Below are positions 38,401-51,550 of a stretch of DNA of 64,000 bases, piece after piece. Made by a program: the position numbers and the translations under genes. Below the pieces are notes generated by a model. That model ran no database searches, was not told the DNA's origin, and worked only from the letters and a program-made list of their open reading frames with translations. Source of the DNA: Primula veris (lineage: Eukaryota > Streptophyta > Magnoliopsida > Ericales > Primulaceae). Numbering within the stretch: the first letter of the stretch is position 1; every line of letters starts with the position of its first letter. The stretch covers positions 29,457,631-29,521,630 of the forward strand of contig OY821749.1 in NCBI GenBank assembly GCA_963682055.1, given 5' to 3'.

Positions 38401-41400
38401 TATAAATAAATCATAGAGGGGGTCTTTCCAACTGCTGATCACCTCCCTATAAAATCTGTTCTATGATAAGGAAAGTGTGTACTCAACGATGCTTACACTC
38501 CTGAGACTTACTTTCTAGACTTCTAGTGTTACAAAACGCATTCATTTTGCTGTAGTGTTTCAAGATATTGATGTAATTCAGTAAAATATAGGTCTCGGCG
38601 CATGAAGCATAAAGGTCGCTGTAACTTATATGCTAGTATCATTAATTTTTTTCACAAAATTTTTAAGCTACTTCCAGATATTTTTGTCTGTTAAGAAGCT
38701 TCAAATCATATAAAAAACTGAGCTCACATATAAATAACTCACCAATTCACAAATGGAACTAACATATAAAGTAGTATCTTACAGAAAATGAAGCAGAATA
38801 TAAATTTCTTTTAAAATTAACAAAGGCGTTAGAATTGGTCAGAATGAAATGCAAATTGTATATTAACTCCCAACTTTATTTTTGCGTGCTAGTGATTATA
38901 TTTTTCTGAAAGGTAGAAATGCATCAGTGGTTCAAGTAAAGCAATATACAGAAAAATATGCTGTAACATAGTGCCTCACTAGCATAGACGTATAGACAAT
39001 GTCACAATATTTACGTATGGTATCTAGAAACGTTCTACCATTGCATACACTAAAATGCACCCAATGTATTTTACACTTGCATTCTATTATGTAGTGGTAC
39101 GAGAAATCCAGGTGGAAAAACATAAACAAACAGAACTGACAGAACAATAGACAAGAAAATTGTTCTTGTAGAAAAAGAGTTCAGATATTTTACTTGCAAG
39201 TCCTAACAAATTTGCCTTTTTACTATCCTAATTGATAAAGCAGATATAGATTATTCAATGTTCTTAAGAAACATATTCATAGTCCATGCAACATATAACT
39301 GTCATACTATTCCCTCCACATGATGGTTCTATCACTCTGATGGATTGTTGAACGTTCTTAAGAAACTTATTCATACATTCATGCAACACATAACTACCCA
39401 CACGGGCCATACTATTGCTCCACCTGATAAAACTATCACGCAGTTCGATGTCTAACCCCATTACCTAATAAAGAGAATTATGCTCATATATAGCTATGTG
39501 ACCCACCTCTCCTACTCTTATCCATTTGTAAAGTGTGTGAGTGGGTACAGCTCATCTTTTTGAAAGCATAAAAGGGGATGAAAAGAGGTTACAAAGAGGT
39601 TATAAAAACGGTTGTTGGTCAATCACACAAAATCTGGAAAAGTTAATTTGCTAGTTTTTCTTTTTTCCGGCTTATGCAAAAGTGAAAGAGTTAATTACAG
39701 TTTCGTACACTAACATATGATCAGGATTCTATTTGTACACACTAACCTTCAAAATTTAGCAACCAGTACAAGAACTTCCCAATTCTCAACGACTTGGAGA
39801 ATTTACATCTGTCTCAATAGACAGACCACCATACATATATAAATGTGTATATGTTGACAAAAACTTATACCCATCTGTCTATTTAACCTCCGGTATAACA
39901 ATATTGAAGCTCTCCTGTATCCAAATCATGTACACAGGTGTACAGAGTTTTTATAGATGTATGCTTCAAAATATTATTTTCTTATGAGAACAAAAATCAT
40001 CCATCTCTCTTTTTCTCACAAAAAAAGCTTCTCTAACTTCTCTCTAAAACAAACCAGCAGAGGCCACCCCACCCTCACCCCGATCTAGTACATCTGCAAC
40101 GATCTACCATCACTCCAAAGGTTGTCTACTTATATTAAGACTCTTTAAAGTTCTTCTTTTGCCTAATTTAATTGCAGATTTGTATTTTCTCGAAATCTGG
40201 CCCCATTTTGTTGAAAAATATTTCTACAAAAGATCTAGGAAATACCTAATTATTAACAAGTGGTTTTTAAGAACCATATCGTTGACTTTGTGTTGGCTTT
40301 TTTCATTTGAGTTTCAATTTTAAAAACCTACAGAGAAAATAATATACTACTGTATTACTTAAACTGGTTATGTGTAGAGACTGGTGTGCATAATATCCAC
40401 ATGCCTTTTATTTCTCTAACAAAGCTTTATACACATATTTGTAAAGCATTTGTAGATAGAATAGTGTAAATGCTCTTGGTTCACTTAACCATATGAATCT
40501 ACTCTAGGTAGTGTACAAAATTTGGAAAAAATGTTTAGCTTCGGGTACTACTTACTAGTTTTTAGTAAGGTAGGTGTACAATTTCGAAACCTGATATACG
40601 TTAGTTTAAAAAACAATGATCAACCCCACAAAATCTGAAAATCAAAGTTGAAACCAAAGAGCTAACCTTTTAGGTGCGCCATTTTGTGGACGGGCTGTAT
40701 GAGTCGCCACATTTGTTCCAACAATCTCGATCTTCATGGGTTTTCCATCTAGTTGAACATTGTGGTACTTTTTAACAGCTGACTCAGCATCTCTTCTACG
40801 TGAATAGACCACCTCAGCTGTTCCCTGATAGAAATAATGTTTTTTTTTTACCAAATGCAGGCCACGACAAAATTCCAGGAAGGTGCAGTGCATGCCAAAC
40901 TTGATTATGTATGTACCTTTGATCTTCCACTCCTGTCGTAGTGAATCGAAAATCGCTTTAGGTCTCCAGCTTCTGAGAAGAGTTCCTGTTAATATAAAAA
41001 ATCGTTACATTGCGAAAATGATCTATCAATTTGCACTCCCATTTCATTAAATAAAAAAGCATAATCATAATGTTTTCAATTCCATAGTAAATTCGAGGGC
41101 TCTATGTTAAGATATAGAAATACAAATATAGGCTGAGAGACGCATAAGATAAATACATTCATGAATTCTCCTTTTAATCCGCTTTCCACTGGAAGCGCTC
41201 ACCAGGCGAGTTTAGAGTAAATTTTGATTTTAACATTTCACAGAAAAAAATCATCTGCAGTAGTTCTTGTAGCTAGATTATTAGCAAATATGCCCTTGCA
41301 CAGTCAGACAGCAACTGTTTTTACATGATTATAAGTTTTAAAACAAAATCCAAGAGTTCAACACAGTATGAACATACTTAAAAACGCAGAGCTCAATAAT

Positions 41401-44400
41401 ATCATGTTCAGCCACAGCTTTCAAGCACACAAAATGTCTTATTTGAGACTAAGAGAAACCTGGATTAATCAGTATTGAACTTCTGCCTTTCCAGGCTAAA
41501 AAGTTCAAAAGCTCATTTTTTAGGACAGCCAACTAATCACAATGTAGCTAACAAGACAAAAAATAAATAAACAGAGATGTTAATCAAACAAGCTTAAAGT
41601 ACACATGAATTTGGGGATAAAGGCACTGCAGAGCAATTATTCATGACAAATTCACCAATAATAGACTCATCTATCATTAGTAAAACAAATCACAAGGTTT
41701 GGATTGAAAAACGCATAAGCTACATGTAAAATCACATTTTGACAGATGCAAGATAAATACCAGATATATAAAGATACCATTTAGACTTATCTGTTGTACT
41801 TAATTGGAAAACTTATTGAGCTACAAAAAAAATCGTAAATTTTTAGGTAATCATGTGAGGTCTTAAAATGGTGGCAGTAGGTATAACTAATTTGGTCTGA
41901 TTATTCTTAAACTCTCCTAAAGCACATTTATCACGCTGAACTGCGGTTCTTGTCACTTGTCAGTTCAATTCTAAACTCCTGCTAATCTGCAAATTCACTT
42001 GGAACTTAGAAATCATTTCTAAAAATGTTTGATTCACATGTCAATCTATCCACGTATCTTAACACGAATAAAACTCATGTTGTATTGCTCCAGATAAAGT
42101 CAAACATGGGAAAATTATTGTTACTTAAACGTGCAGAGCAGGTAAAAATATAACACAAGGGTCAACAATTCAATAGATATATCATTTTCCAAACTTGTGC
42201 AACAAATGGAAGTAAAACAAACTGTTGTTAAATATAAAGCTTATGTTCACCCACAATGCCAGGAATCATTACTTCGTCGATGAAATGTACAAGTAAAAAG
42301 CAGTAAGTTGAGAAGAAATGCACTTGATAATGCAAAACTGCAGATGGAAAAACACAGGAGCATTATAGCTTATTCTCGTACTAACCCTTTCCTAATATTT
42401 CTTTTTGGTTACCAGATCAGGATACAGCATAAAGAACAGGGGAAAAGGTGGCACCGTCTCTAATTCTTCTAAACTTTAAGAAAGTATATATGCAGAGTAT
42501 CATTTTAACACTTCCAAAAGAACACATCAAGGGAAAGAAATAATTTTAAATAATTTTAAAACTTCTAAAATAACAGAATCCACCCAGAAATAAGGGAACA
42601 CATATAAGCAATAACAAAAAATATATTCATACAAATGTTAAGCAGACAAGTTCCATTTGAAATCAAACTAAAATTGGAAAAAAAATAGGCAAAATTATAA
42701 AAGGTTGGTTTTCTAGAACGACAAACAAATGCATGGTACCTTCTTAAGAAAAAGATACAAAGTAATCAAATAAGCTACGTGCTCACTCAAAAAATCCTAA
42801 GATTCACATTCATCTCGGAAAAGGCTATCGAAGAGAAACAACCATGACAAAAGTCAAAACTCTAGTTTTTCACTGATATATTTAAGACAATGATTAAACA
42901 ACTAAATGAATCAAATTCACAAAATAAGCCGAAAAAGAGAGAAACATACCTTGATGTCGTCATCAGAAACCCCGTAATCCAAGTTAGATATAATCAGCTT
43001 TGTTCCCGTCTCGATTGCCGAAACCCGGCCACCGCCCCCACCCCCACCACCACGGGCTGCCGGATAAGCAGCGGCCTGCTCTGCATACATGTCGTGCTTC
43101 CACACCGTCTCTGGCGCCTCAACCTGCCAACATCATCCCAAATCATTCATGATTCATCTATATAAACACACAGATGCACACACAACTTATACATAAATAT
43201 ATTATCTCACAGAAGCAACGTGGTAGTAATTTGTTGAAGAGACACCATAATTTGAGCTCTCTAGATCATACATTCCAAAAAGTACCACCTGATTTGGTAA
43301 TAAAGCGGTGACTTCTTTTACTTTGGTGCTTTAGAGCACTCTCAGCAGTATAGATAAAGGGCCAAAAAAATGTTATTTTAGCTACTCACTCTTTTAATTT
43401 GGGCTTGTAGCAGTTCCATATATTGGAATAGGTATTTTAACTTTTCATCATCAATATACCATTCTTCAACAGTGATATGGTAACCATACCATTTTACTGT
43501 TCATAGTTCTATGCTCTCTCTCTCCCTCTCTCCTATCTCCTATTTCTACTTTTAACATATAATTTGTCTTTCTTTTTAATTAAATAATGTCTCTAATTAC
43601 TTAATAGAAAACATCATAAATTTTCATAATTCAAGTAGTTACTAATTTTCCCACCGTTATATATAATACTATAAATGCAACATGGATAACCATTAACAAC
43701 AATGTGTCGCTTAGTTATATAATATTTTCATTTTATTTGTATGTAAAAATATGCCCACACATGTACGTGCTTGGGAAAAAAATATCTTAACATTGAGTAA
43801 TTTATTATTATTATTTTCAAATACTTATGCAACAATGGCTTGAAACTTGGCGTTTTAATTTTAGTTTTTTTTAGGATTTCTACTTTTTGCTAAGATTATA
43901 GTATTTAATAAATTGTAAAAAAAAATATACATAATGTGTATTTTAGATGATCTGCTGGAGAGAAAAATCTGTAAACTGGATGTGTATTTTAGATGATCTG
44001 CTGTGTAGCGATGTGTTAAATAGAATATGTAAAATAGAAATAAGAGATATGATGATGTAAAATAGATGATTGTTTTAGACATTCAGCTGTGAATGCTCTA
44101 AAACGAGAGAGAGAAAAGAATTTATACCATGTTTTAATCAATACTGGCCAGTAAAAACGTAATATATAATGGGCACTTTACAATGTTATCCACACATACA
44201 TATGCATATCATGGCCATGCCTGCTTGCAGAGCTTATGAGCTTAGATATTTTTCTTTTGTTGCTTATCTACATCCAGCTGAGTGTATAAAAAGCTGGAAC
44301 TCTTATGGTTTTTATTCTCAAAAAAGCTAAAAGCTTTAAGCTGAAAAAAACCTAGCTTTGTTCTTAACCTCAAATAATCCAGCTTTTTTTCTTCAATCTG

Positions 44401-45508
44401 TAGCCAAATAAGGTCATGCATATACAATATAGTACAATGTATATGTAGTCTGAAGTACATTTAGTGGCAAACCCATTCACTTCTACTGGCTTTGCTATGT
44501 AAACCAGGTATAGGGCACACAAGCCAGGTTATTTTCTTATAAAATCTGAAGCCAAACAACCTCATACATGGAGTACAAATATACAATGTATATAAAAACT
44601 CAACATATGTTTACAAAATATTTGTTTTTCAAAACATTGATTAAAAAAAAGGTACCAATAATAAGTTCACCGTGATTCAATCATAATAAGTCTACCATTA
44701 TTTTAACATAATAAGTTCACCGTGATTCAATTTCAATAGCAATTTGTTATAGTAATATATAGGTCAATCTCAAACAATAATTGAATGATTATACAAACAC
44801 ACTTATAATTATCAAAGTATGCCTAATAGGAGATTTTACGTTTTTCACTTCTACCGGATTCTAAGCTAAGGTACAATAAAGAAATTCACCATCATTCAAA
44901 GAATGTTTCGAATTATAAATATTCAATATTCAGGTCAATATCACACACTTTACTGGAAAGTTATATAAACACAATTATAAAAAAAATATTTTTCAAAACA
45001 TTCATAAAATTGCAAAGCAAGAGTACAAAAATAACTTCACCATGATATAATCAAAGTTTTTTGAATTACATATACTTAATATATAGGTCAATCTCAAACA
45101 ATTATACAAAAACACTTACAAATCTGCAAGAACACAAGCTCACATATACAATTCACCATATTTTAATCAATGTTTCGATAATGATTTAATCAAGGTTTTG
45201 AATTATAAACACTTAATACAATATAAAGGTTAATCTCAAGCGATACTAAACAATTATACAAAAACACTTACAACTCTGCAGTCAAACAAGCTCACATAAG
45301 CAATTTACAATAAATTTATATAAAAATTGTACTGGAATCTAAGCAAGAGTGCAATTGGGAGATTCGCCACGATTTAATCAATTTTTTAATAACAATTACT
45401 AATATGTATGTCAATCTCAAACAATTATACAAAAACATTACAAATCTGCAGCCAGACAAGCTCACATATGTAATTTACAAATTTTTTCTATTGTTTTTCA
45501 TACAATTT

Positions 45509-45555
<47 letters not shown>

Positions 45556-46081
45556 TACTGGATTCTAAGCAAGTGCAATTGCAAAATTCACCACGATTTA
45601 ATCAATTTTCCAATAAAAAATATTAATCTGCAAGTCAATCTCAATTCTCAAAAAATAAAATAAACAATTACACAAAAACACTTACAAATCTGCAGCCAAA
45701 CAAACTCACATATGTAATTTATGTGTGTGTGTGTGTGTGTATCATAATATCCCACTGGATTATAAGCACGTAATATTGAGAAATTCACCGTACTTTAATC
45801 AATATTCTGATAACAATTATTAATACTTATAGATCTGAATATATAACATATACATGTACATAAATATAAATAAAGGGGTAAATAATTGCCTGTCCGAGTC
45901 CGTAAGGTGTAGCGCGATTGGCGGAGCGGTTAGGGATACGTCGAGTGGGTCCAGGACCCGAGTTACGAGCGGGTTTGACTCGACTGCTAGGGTTAGCTCC
46001 TCCGCCTCTTTTATCTCCGCCACCTGATTTCTTGTTCTGCTTTATTATATCTTCTAAAGACATGTCTAAGTTCGTCGACAT
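35432..46081 (-). CDS. ALY: ALY/REF mRNA export adaptor (THO complex subunit 4), 275 aa, 5 exons
   Basis: Nuclear RNA-binding adaptor of the TREX complex that links splicing to mRNA export. Exons: 46081-45890, 43123-42950, 40985-40917, 40824-40667, 35666-35432, in phase, ending with TAA. An N-terminal UAP56-binding motif MSLEDIIK (7-14) is followed by a GPGPTRR basic region. A central RRM (about 105-180) has RNP2-like LIISNL (107-112) and an RNP1 region ending GTAEVVYS (146-153). The C-terminus is Gly/Arg-rich, with a nine-glycine run and repeated RGG-like boxes. The final DLDADLEKYHSEAM is the second UAP56-binding motif. Length fits plant ALY proteins. Intron 1 (2.8 kb) appears to start with GC, not GT, since only CAG|GCAATT gives the family's Q-VEAPETVW join. 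Intron 4 is 5.0 kb. Confidence 0.93.
35667..40666 (-). other. 5.0 kb intron 4 of the ALY gene
   Basis: No coding exon was accepted here. It includes a 94-bp-period tandem duplication (39261-39440) and AT-rich filler. The long size and the position just before the RGG tail leave room for alternative splicing, but none can be shown. Confidence 0.6.
39261..39440. repeat. Tandem duplication, 94-bp period
   Basis: Units starting at 39261 and 39355 share TTCTTAAGAAAC.TATTCATA, CATGCAACA.ATAACT and CATACTATT.C with moderate divergence. Confidence 0.75.
44640..45850. repeat. Degenerate tandem array in ALY intron 1
   Basis: At least five or six units of roughly 140-230 bp each contain TTCACCA.GATTTAATCAA, GTCAATCTCAAACAATTA, ACAAAAACACTTACAAATCT and GCAG.CAAACAAGCTCACATA. 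Clear copies of the second word are near 44764, 45088, 45228, 45410 and 45634. The array ends just downstream of exon 1. Confidence 0.8.
45512..45553. repeat. (AT)21 microsatellite
   Basis: A pure AT run of 42 bp inside the ALY intron 1 array. A (GT)n run of 19 bp follows at 45722-45740. Confidence 0.95.
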
Positions 46082-46210
46082 ATTTACTTATATTATAGAT
46101 ATGTATATATATATGTGTGTGTATGTATAGAGAGAGAGGGAGGACTTGAAGTGGGATCGGCTGGAGGAGAGAGATAGAGATAGAGAGAGGGAGAGGTTTT
46201 AGGGCTATAT
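46082..46210 (-). promoter_or_regulatory. GA/CT-rich leader and promoter of ALY
   Basis: Upstream of the ATG the minus strand is CT-rich (46128-46195 as GAGAGA on plus), followed by an AGCCCTAAAA motif (46197-46206), a telo-box/site-II-like element common in promoters of growth-linked plant genes. Promoter use is inferred. Confidence 0.4.
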
Positions 46211-48791
46211 GTACAGGATGGATTTTTCCACTGTTTATACGGTCAAACTGTAAAAAAAAAAAAAAAAAAAAAAAAAAATAGTACGGTTCGTAAGTGGTTT
46301 TACAGTTGTAAAAAAAAAATACAGTTACAACGTGAAAACATATAAATTACAATGGAAAAATCTTGGCTGATATCATTCTATTATAATAAGCCAACCCAAG
46401 AGAATTGAGGCTGCTCAATTTTGCCCATTTTTTCTAAAAATACCCCTATATTGTTTTATTAATTATAATAATACCATCCTCATATAAAAAAATAAAAATA
46501 AAATAAAAACTAATAACACTATGTGTCCCTCTTTAACAATCAAACATTCTTTTAAGTCTTATACTATTTTTTTTTTGTATTATCCACGTATTTGTATCAT
46601 AACTACACTTATTTTTTATATTTTAATTGCATTACGCGTCACACACGCAACGCGTGGGACACGATTAGTAGTATATATTAGAAGAGAGACGAGGAGATAA
46701 TTGAATGGAAATATTGGTCATCTTATTTTAGACTTTAGTTTTATTTGGTTTGTCTAATTTAAACTTATACATAAAATAGGTCTTTGAATGAGAATCGGGA
46801 GTGATTTGGGTGAGTTTAGTGTTCTAAAATGCGAGCTTAATAGGTTATACGGGAATTTAGGTGAAGCCTACGAGGCTAATGGATCATACGGGATTCATCA
46901 ATTAGACGGTTTAAACAGATTTAATACGATAGTCTGTCTATTTCTGCTTATAATCCGACTTGTTCCTTTTATAACATTGGGTGAGTTATACTGCTATTTT
47001 AAAGTTTTTTCCCCTTTTTTCATTAAACGGTTGTTACTGTTATGAGACGGTAATTCTAAAACCGATCTTGACTCAATGGTTTTTTAATGGATAAGGGAAA
47101 ACTAATGAATTTCCTTTTTCATAAAATCGCAATCTATTTCAATTGGTGATGCTGCGGTTTTCGAATGATCTCGTAAGTAACGAGACAGTTTGTTTATAAA
47201 AAAAAAGAGAGTAATGAGCCGGTGTCAATGTAACTTTTGATGTGTTAATTGTCATGCAAATCCTTCTTTTCAATTATTCAGCAAAAAAAAAGTTGATAAT
47301 CCGATTAAATAGAAAGAACTAATAATGGTTGAGTGTCTACTTTTTTATTAAATTAGTTAACCTTACAAGTTCATATTATACCAAGTTTAAAATTCGATAA
47401 AATTTCTCACTAAAGTAGTATTCAAATTGAAATCAATATGGACTAGATTGAATTTTATTCATAAACTCAAATTATGTACTTATCTTAAATAGCATTTGCA
47501 TATACTTCATGTTTTAAAAAGGCGCAAGCCCGGGTCTAGTCAGAAATAGGTCAATTAGCATCTAATCCCGAGTAACTCCGGTTAATGGCCACCCATTCAC
47601 TTGTGGCACATGATCTACCAGGCATCCACGCTCTTGTCTACTTTAAGCTTTATTTTAGAGCACCGGAGAAACCTACCGAATACGGTAACTACTAACTAGT
47701 AGTACTCATTACTCCGTTCCTGCCTTACATATTTACATACAAAGAATACTCCGTTACAGTAACTTTGTTAACCTTAAAACTACAACCATTAACCAAAACT
47801 CCATTAATAAAAACTAGTTCTGCATTTAGTACCTGTTGAAAATAGCAAGCATTTTAAGAACATTTGGTTCAACCAGGAGATTATAACGGTAAAGTTATAA
47901 AGCTAATTTATAGTAGCTTGTTTTAATCTGATGATAACTTTTTTATTCCAGTCTAAATTCTAGCTTTTGTCAGAAACTCTTGACCGGTAAGTCTTTAAGC
48001 TCAAAATAAGTGCTTCCACAAAATTTAGAATTATTTCCCCGTTTTGACTGATCTTAATTTACAGCTTCCAAGTTCCAATTGCTCAGATATTATGAACTTA
48101 AAATTTGTGACCAACTTAAATTCCAGTATCAAACAGACCTAACCATTTCAAATTTCAGACCCATTTATTTCACTTCCAACTTCTCATTAATCAAATCTCC
48201 ACTACAAATTATTCAAATCCAAATTGAGACGATCTTTTTTTCAGAAAGATACCATGAAGAAATTATAGCACAGTTTAATCCCACAAAAATTACAATCCCA
48301 AATCAAAATAATGCGCAACCCTAGCTCTGCCACATTCATCCCAATTACTGAAAACAAAATCAGTGAACAAGTCCAATTTCATTATCAGACAAGTCAAAAT
48401 AATAATAAAATTAAAGAAATTAACGATTTCAGTTTTTAAATCTTTCACAAGGTTCAAAGCATGCATTTTATTCCCAATTTCAGTTCAGTCGGTCTCAATT
48501 TCAAAAGTAAGAACCAACAATCAATAATTAAGTAAATCCAAATAACTAATTAAGCACCCAATTCATATCCAAGCATATAAGCACAAACACAAAATGAAGA
48601 AATCAAAATCGAAACAAAACCAAATTTAACAGAAAGATAAAATTCTCATTCCATAACTAAATTCCACTTACATCCATCCCCAAACTCATAAAAATAAAAC
48701 CAAAACTAACTCTGAAAACATATAAATAAAACCCAACTCGATACGGAAACCAAACCCTAGAAAACGTAATAAACCACCATATGGCAAGATC
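46211..48791. other. Intergenic spacer between ALY and histone H4
   Basis: A 27-base A run (46252-46278) marks a possible retroposon tail or slippage tract. The rest is AT-rich with no recognised gene. The last few hundred bases before 48791 are likely the 3' flank of H4. Confidence 0.6.
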
Positions 48792-49106
<315 letters not shown>

Positions 49107-49198
49107 TTATTTTAATTTATGGAAAATAGGAAATACGGAATTGTATTTTGATACGAGGGATTTGGTTGTGTTGTGGAGTTTCATGCTAAATGGGGGTG

Positions 49199-49206
49199 TT
49201 TATATA
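49199..49206 (-). promoter_or_regulatory. TATA box of histone H4
   Basis: TATATAAA on the minus strand, 96 bp before the ATG, in the expected place for a short histone leader. Confidence 0.7.
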
Positions 49207-49266
49207 AGTGGTGGGGGAGAGTGGTAACCGTTGGATTGGGAGTGTGATCTAACGGCTAAGAGTGGT

Positions 49267-49274
49267 GATCCGCG
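49267..49274 (-). promoter_or_regulatory. Histone octamer CGCGGATC
   Basis: A perfect CGCGGATC on the minus strand, about 60 bp upstream of the TATA box. This octamer is the classic meristem/S-phase element of plant histone promoters. Confidence 0.85.
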
Positions 49275-49349
49275 TGAAGAGTGTTTTGTCGGTTTGAACC
49301 GTTGATGGGTTTTAGATCTGACGGTTGGAAGGGTTGTGTTGCTTGGTGA

Positions 49350-49357
49350 CGCGGATT
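49350..49357 (+). promoter_or_regulatory. Octamer-like CGCGGATT, opposite orientation
   Basis: CGCGGATT on the plus strand, 83 bp beyond the perfect octamer and inverted relative to it, a one-base variant. Paired octamers are common in H4 promoters. Confidence 0.5.
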
Positions 49358-49426
49358 GTGCTTTCTTTGTGAGGAGAAAGGGTGCGTTTTAGTATTGGAT
49401 TTAGAAAAATAAATTATCATTATCTA

Positions 49427-49650
49427 CAAGGGCTGGGTTCGGTTCGTTCCGATTCGGTTTTTGGCAAAATCGAAACCGAAACCGAATATATTTTTCGGTT
49501 CGATTTTTTTTTTTCAGTTTTTTTATTTTTTTTATCAAACCGGACCGGTTTTTTCGGTTATTTTTCGGTCTTTTTCGGGTTTTTTCGGTTTTTTCAGTCT
49601 TTTTGGTTTCGGTCTGGGTTTTTTCGACTTTTTCCGGTTTTTTTCCGCTA
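49427..49650. mobile_element. Second CCGAAA/TTTCGG-rich hAT-like element
   Basis: It begins CAAGGGCTGGGTTCGGTTCG and continues as TTTCGG-rich sequence to TTTTTTCCGCTA. It is the reverse complement in style of the element at 13258-13571. The right terminal repeat is missing or decayed. It lies about 320 bp upstream of H4, just outside the octamers. Confidence 0.5.
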
Positions 49651-51168
49651 GTACGAAGACAAGTGTTTGTCAACACTTTATATTTTTTCAACTTATAAGT
49701 TACTTATAACTCTTTTTATTAAACTAATATTTACTTATTTTAACATATGATTAACTTGTTAGTATAAGCAAATTTGAATTTTTTATTTTGAGTATATTTG
49801 TTGTATTAAAAAACTAAAAAAATTATCAAATTACTTTTGAGCATTTTGTAGGCTTTTTGAACACAACAACTAGCTTTTTAAAAATTAATATTAGTAACAA
49901 ACAAAACAATCGTGACTTGTTTAAAGCCAACAATCAAGAAAAAAAATGTCGTCTTATATGCAATAAAACGAATACTCGAATCCTATGATATTTATGAATA
50001 AATGTGAACAAATTATAGAGATCGACGATCGTTCAAATTGGATATCTAAAAATTCACAACAACATAATATAATTTGAGTTGTAAAAGAACCAAATCGTTC
50101 ATGAACATATCGTATTTGGTTCGTTAACAACTCGATTTGTGTTACCTCGTTAAGTAAACAAAACAAACATAAATAGAGGTTTAGTATTCAGTAAACAAAT
50201 CGAATATGAAGACGACACCATTCGTTTATTAATAGTTCGGTTTGCCATTGAAAACGAAATGGTAGGTTGCAAATCAGTCGAGTCCGGCTCGACTTTGTTG
50301 GGATTGGGATCGGCTCGTTTTCTTGAAGTGGTTGCTCAAACTCGGGCCCGAACTCGTTAGAAACTGAAGAAACAAGTTCATACCCAACTCATGACTTTTT
50401 TATGAAAGGCTCGGACTCGTGGTCATTGAGCCTGTTGTTAAACTCCAATGATACGAGCTAGACTCGATAAACCCAGATCAAGTGGTAAAAAAATATAATT
50501 CTTTTATATTTAGACTATATTTATCGTGATATATATATATACATATATAGTATTAAAAAATAATATAATGAAACGAGCATGTGCACTTAACAAACCAAAC
50601 AACATATTACTCATACTCGACTTATTTATTAATCGAATTTTATATTTTTGCGCATACTCGGTTTATTTATAAGTGAACAAACACGAGCCGAGCCTTTATC
50701 AAGGCAAATACGAGTTTGTTCATGAACGATTCAGCAAACTTAGTAAATGGTGATTATTGGTAGATAGAAATGACAGGGAGTGAGCGTATTTTTATTTTTT
50801 CTAAACAAATAATATTTTTTCATATTTTTAATCTTATCAGGTCGGGACACCCGTCACCAAAGAAAAAATCAATCCGATTCCGAATCCAATTAGTCCAGAA
50901 AAGAATCCAACATTTCAGATTGCGAAATAGCGATTCGGTAAAAATCGAAACCGGTGCCGGTCAGGATTCCGATAAATTCCAATATGTAACGTTTATTAAC
51001 ATGGAGTAGTAAATTATAATTTTCCGGAATCTCAAGTAGTATTACTAGTATCCATTCTAGCTTATAGAAACCAAAGCCGCAGCCCCTTCACTATAATCTG
51101 ATCTAGTGAGAGAGACTCTGAGAGATCGATACATACACATATACGTATAGAGAGAGAAAGTAAGAGAG
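49651..51168. other. Spacer with fragments of TCGTTCATGAAC and CTCGAG-rich repeats
   Basis: About 50010-50745 holds words such as ATCGTTCATGAACATA, GGTTCGTTAACAACTCG, GGCTCGACTTTG, CGAACTCGTTAG and GAGTTTGTTCATGAACGA. These resemble the GAACGAACATG element at 28147-28970, but no ends could be set. The final 100 bp, with GAGAGA tracts, is the presumed leader of the ATP synthase subunit gene. Confidence 0.4.
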
Positions 51169-51550
51169 ATGAGGAAGTTCGACCCGTGGCCCGTATTTTT
51201 CCGGAGAGAGTGGAAGAGAACCTGGCCGTTTCTAGTCGGGTTTGCCGTCACCGGCACTCTCATCACCAAAATGTCCCTCGGCCTCACCGGTATCTATCTC
51301 TCTCTTTCTATATCTATTTATCTCTGTATTTATGTATCTATATATCTATATATCTTTATTTATGTATTTATGTTTGTTTACCCCTCTCTCTCTATATATA
51401 CCTATTTGTGTATCTATATCTATATGTATCTTTAACTGTATTTGTGTGTATTGAACAGTAACGATTGGATCTGATTAATTATATTTATATTAATTTATTG
51501 CAGAGGAGGATGCGAAGAACTCCCCCTTCGTGCAGAGGCATAAGAGGTGA
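51169..51550 (+). CDS. Mitochondrial ATP synthase 6 kDa subunit, 55 aa
   Basis: Small plant-specific subunit of the mitochondrial F1Fo ATP synthase, located in the inner membrane. Exon 1 is 51169-51289; exon 2 starts at 51504. Joined in phase they encode 55 residues: MRKFDPWPVFFRREW, a membrane segment (about 19-36), then LTEEDAKNSPFVQRHKR. This length and sequence are those of the plant family. Exon 2 can read straight into TGA at 51548-51550. Alternatively it is spliced at AAGAG|GTGAAA (51546/51547) to an acceptor at 54791, where the next bases GTGATGAG rebuild the same AGG-TGA end with the stop at 54793-54795. Either way the protein is identical. The intron carries a long degenerate tandem array. 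Confidence 0.9.

Noticed and set aside
51169..51461. Extended ORFs running on into Ser/Leu/Ile/Tyr-rich sequence after the ATP synthase exon 1
   Set aside because: These read through the TATCTATC microsatellite at the start of intron 1; the family protein ends after 55 residues.
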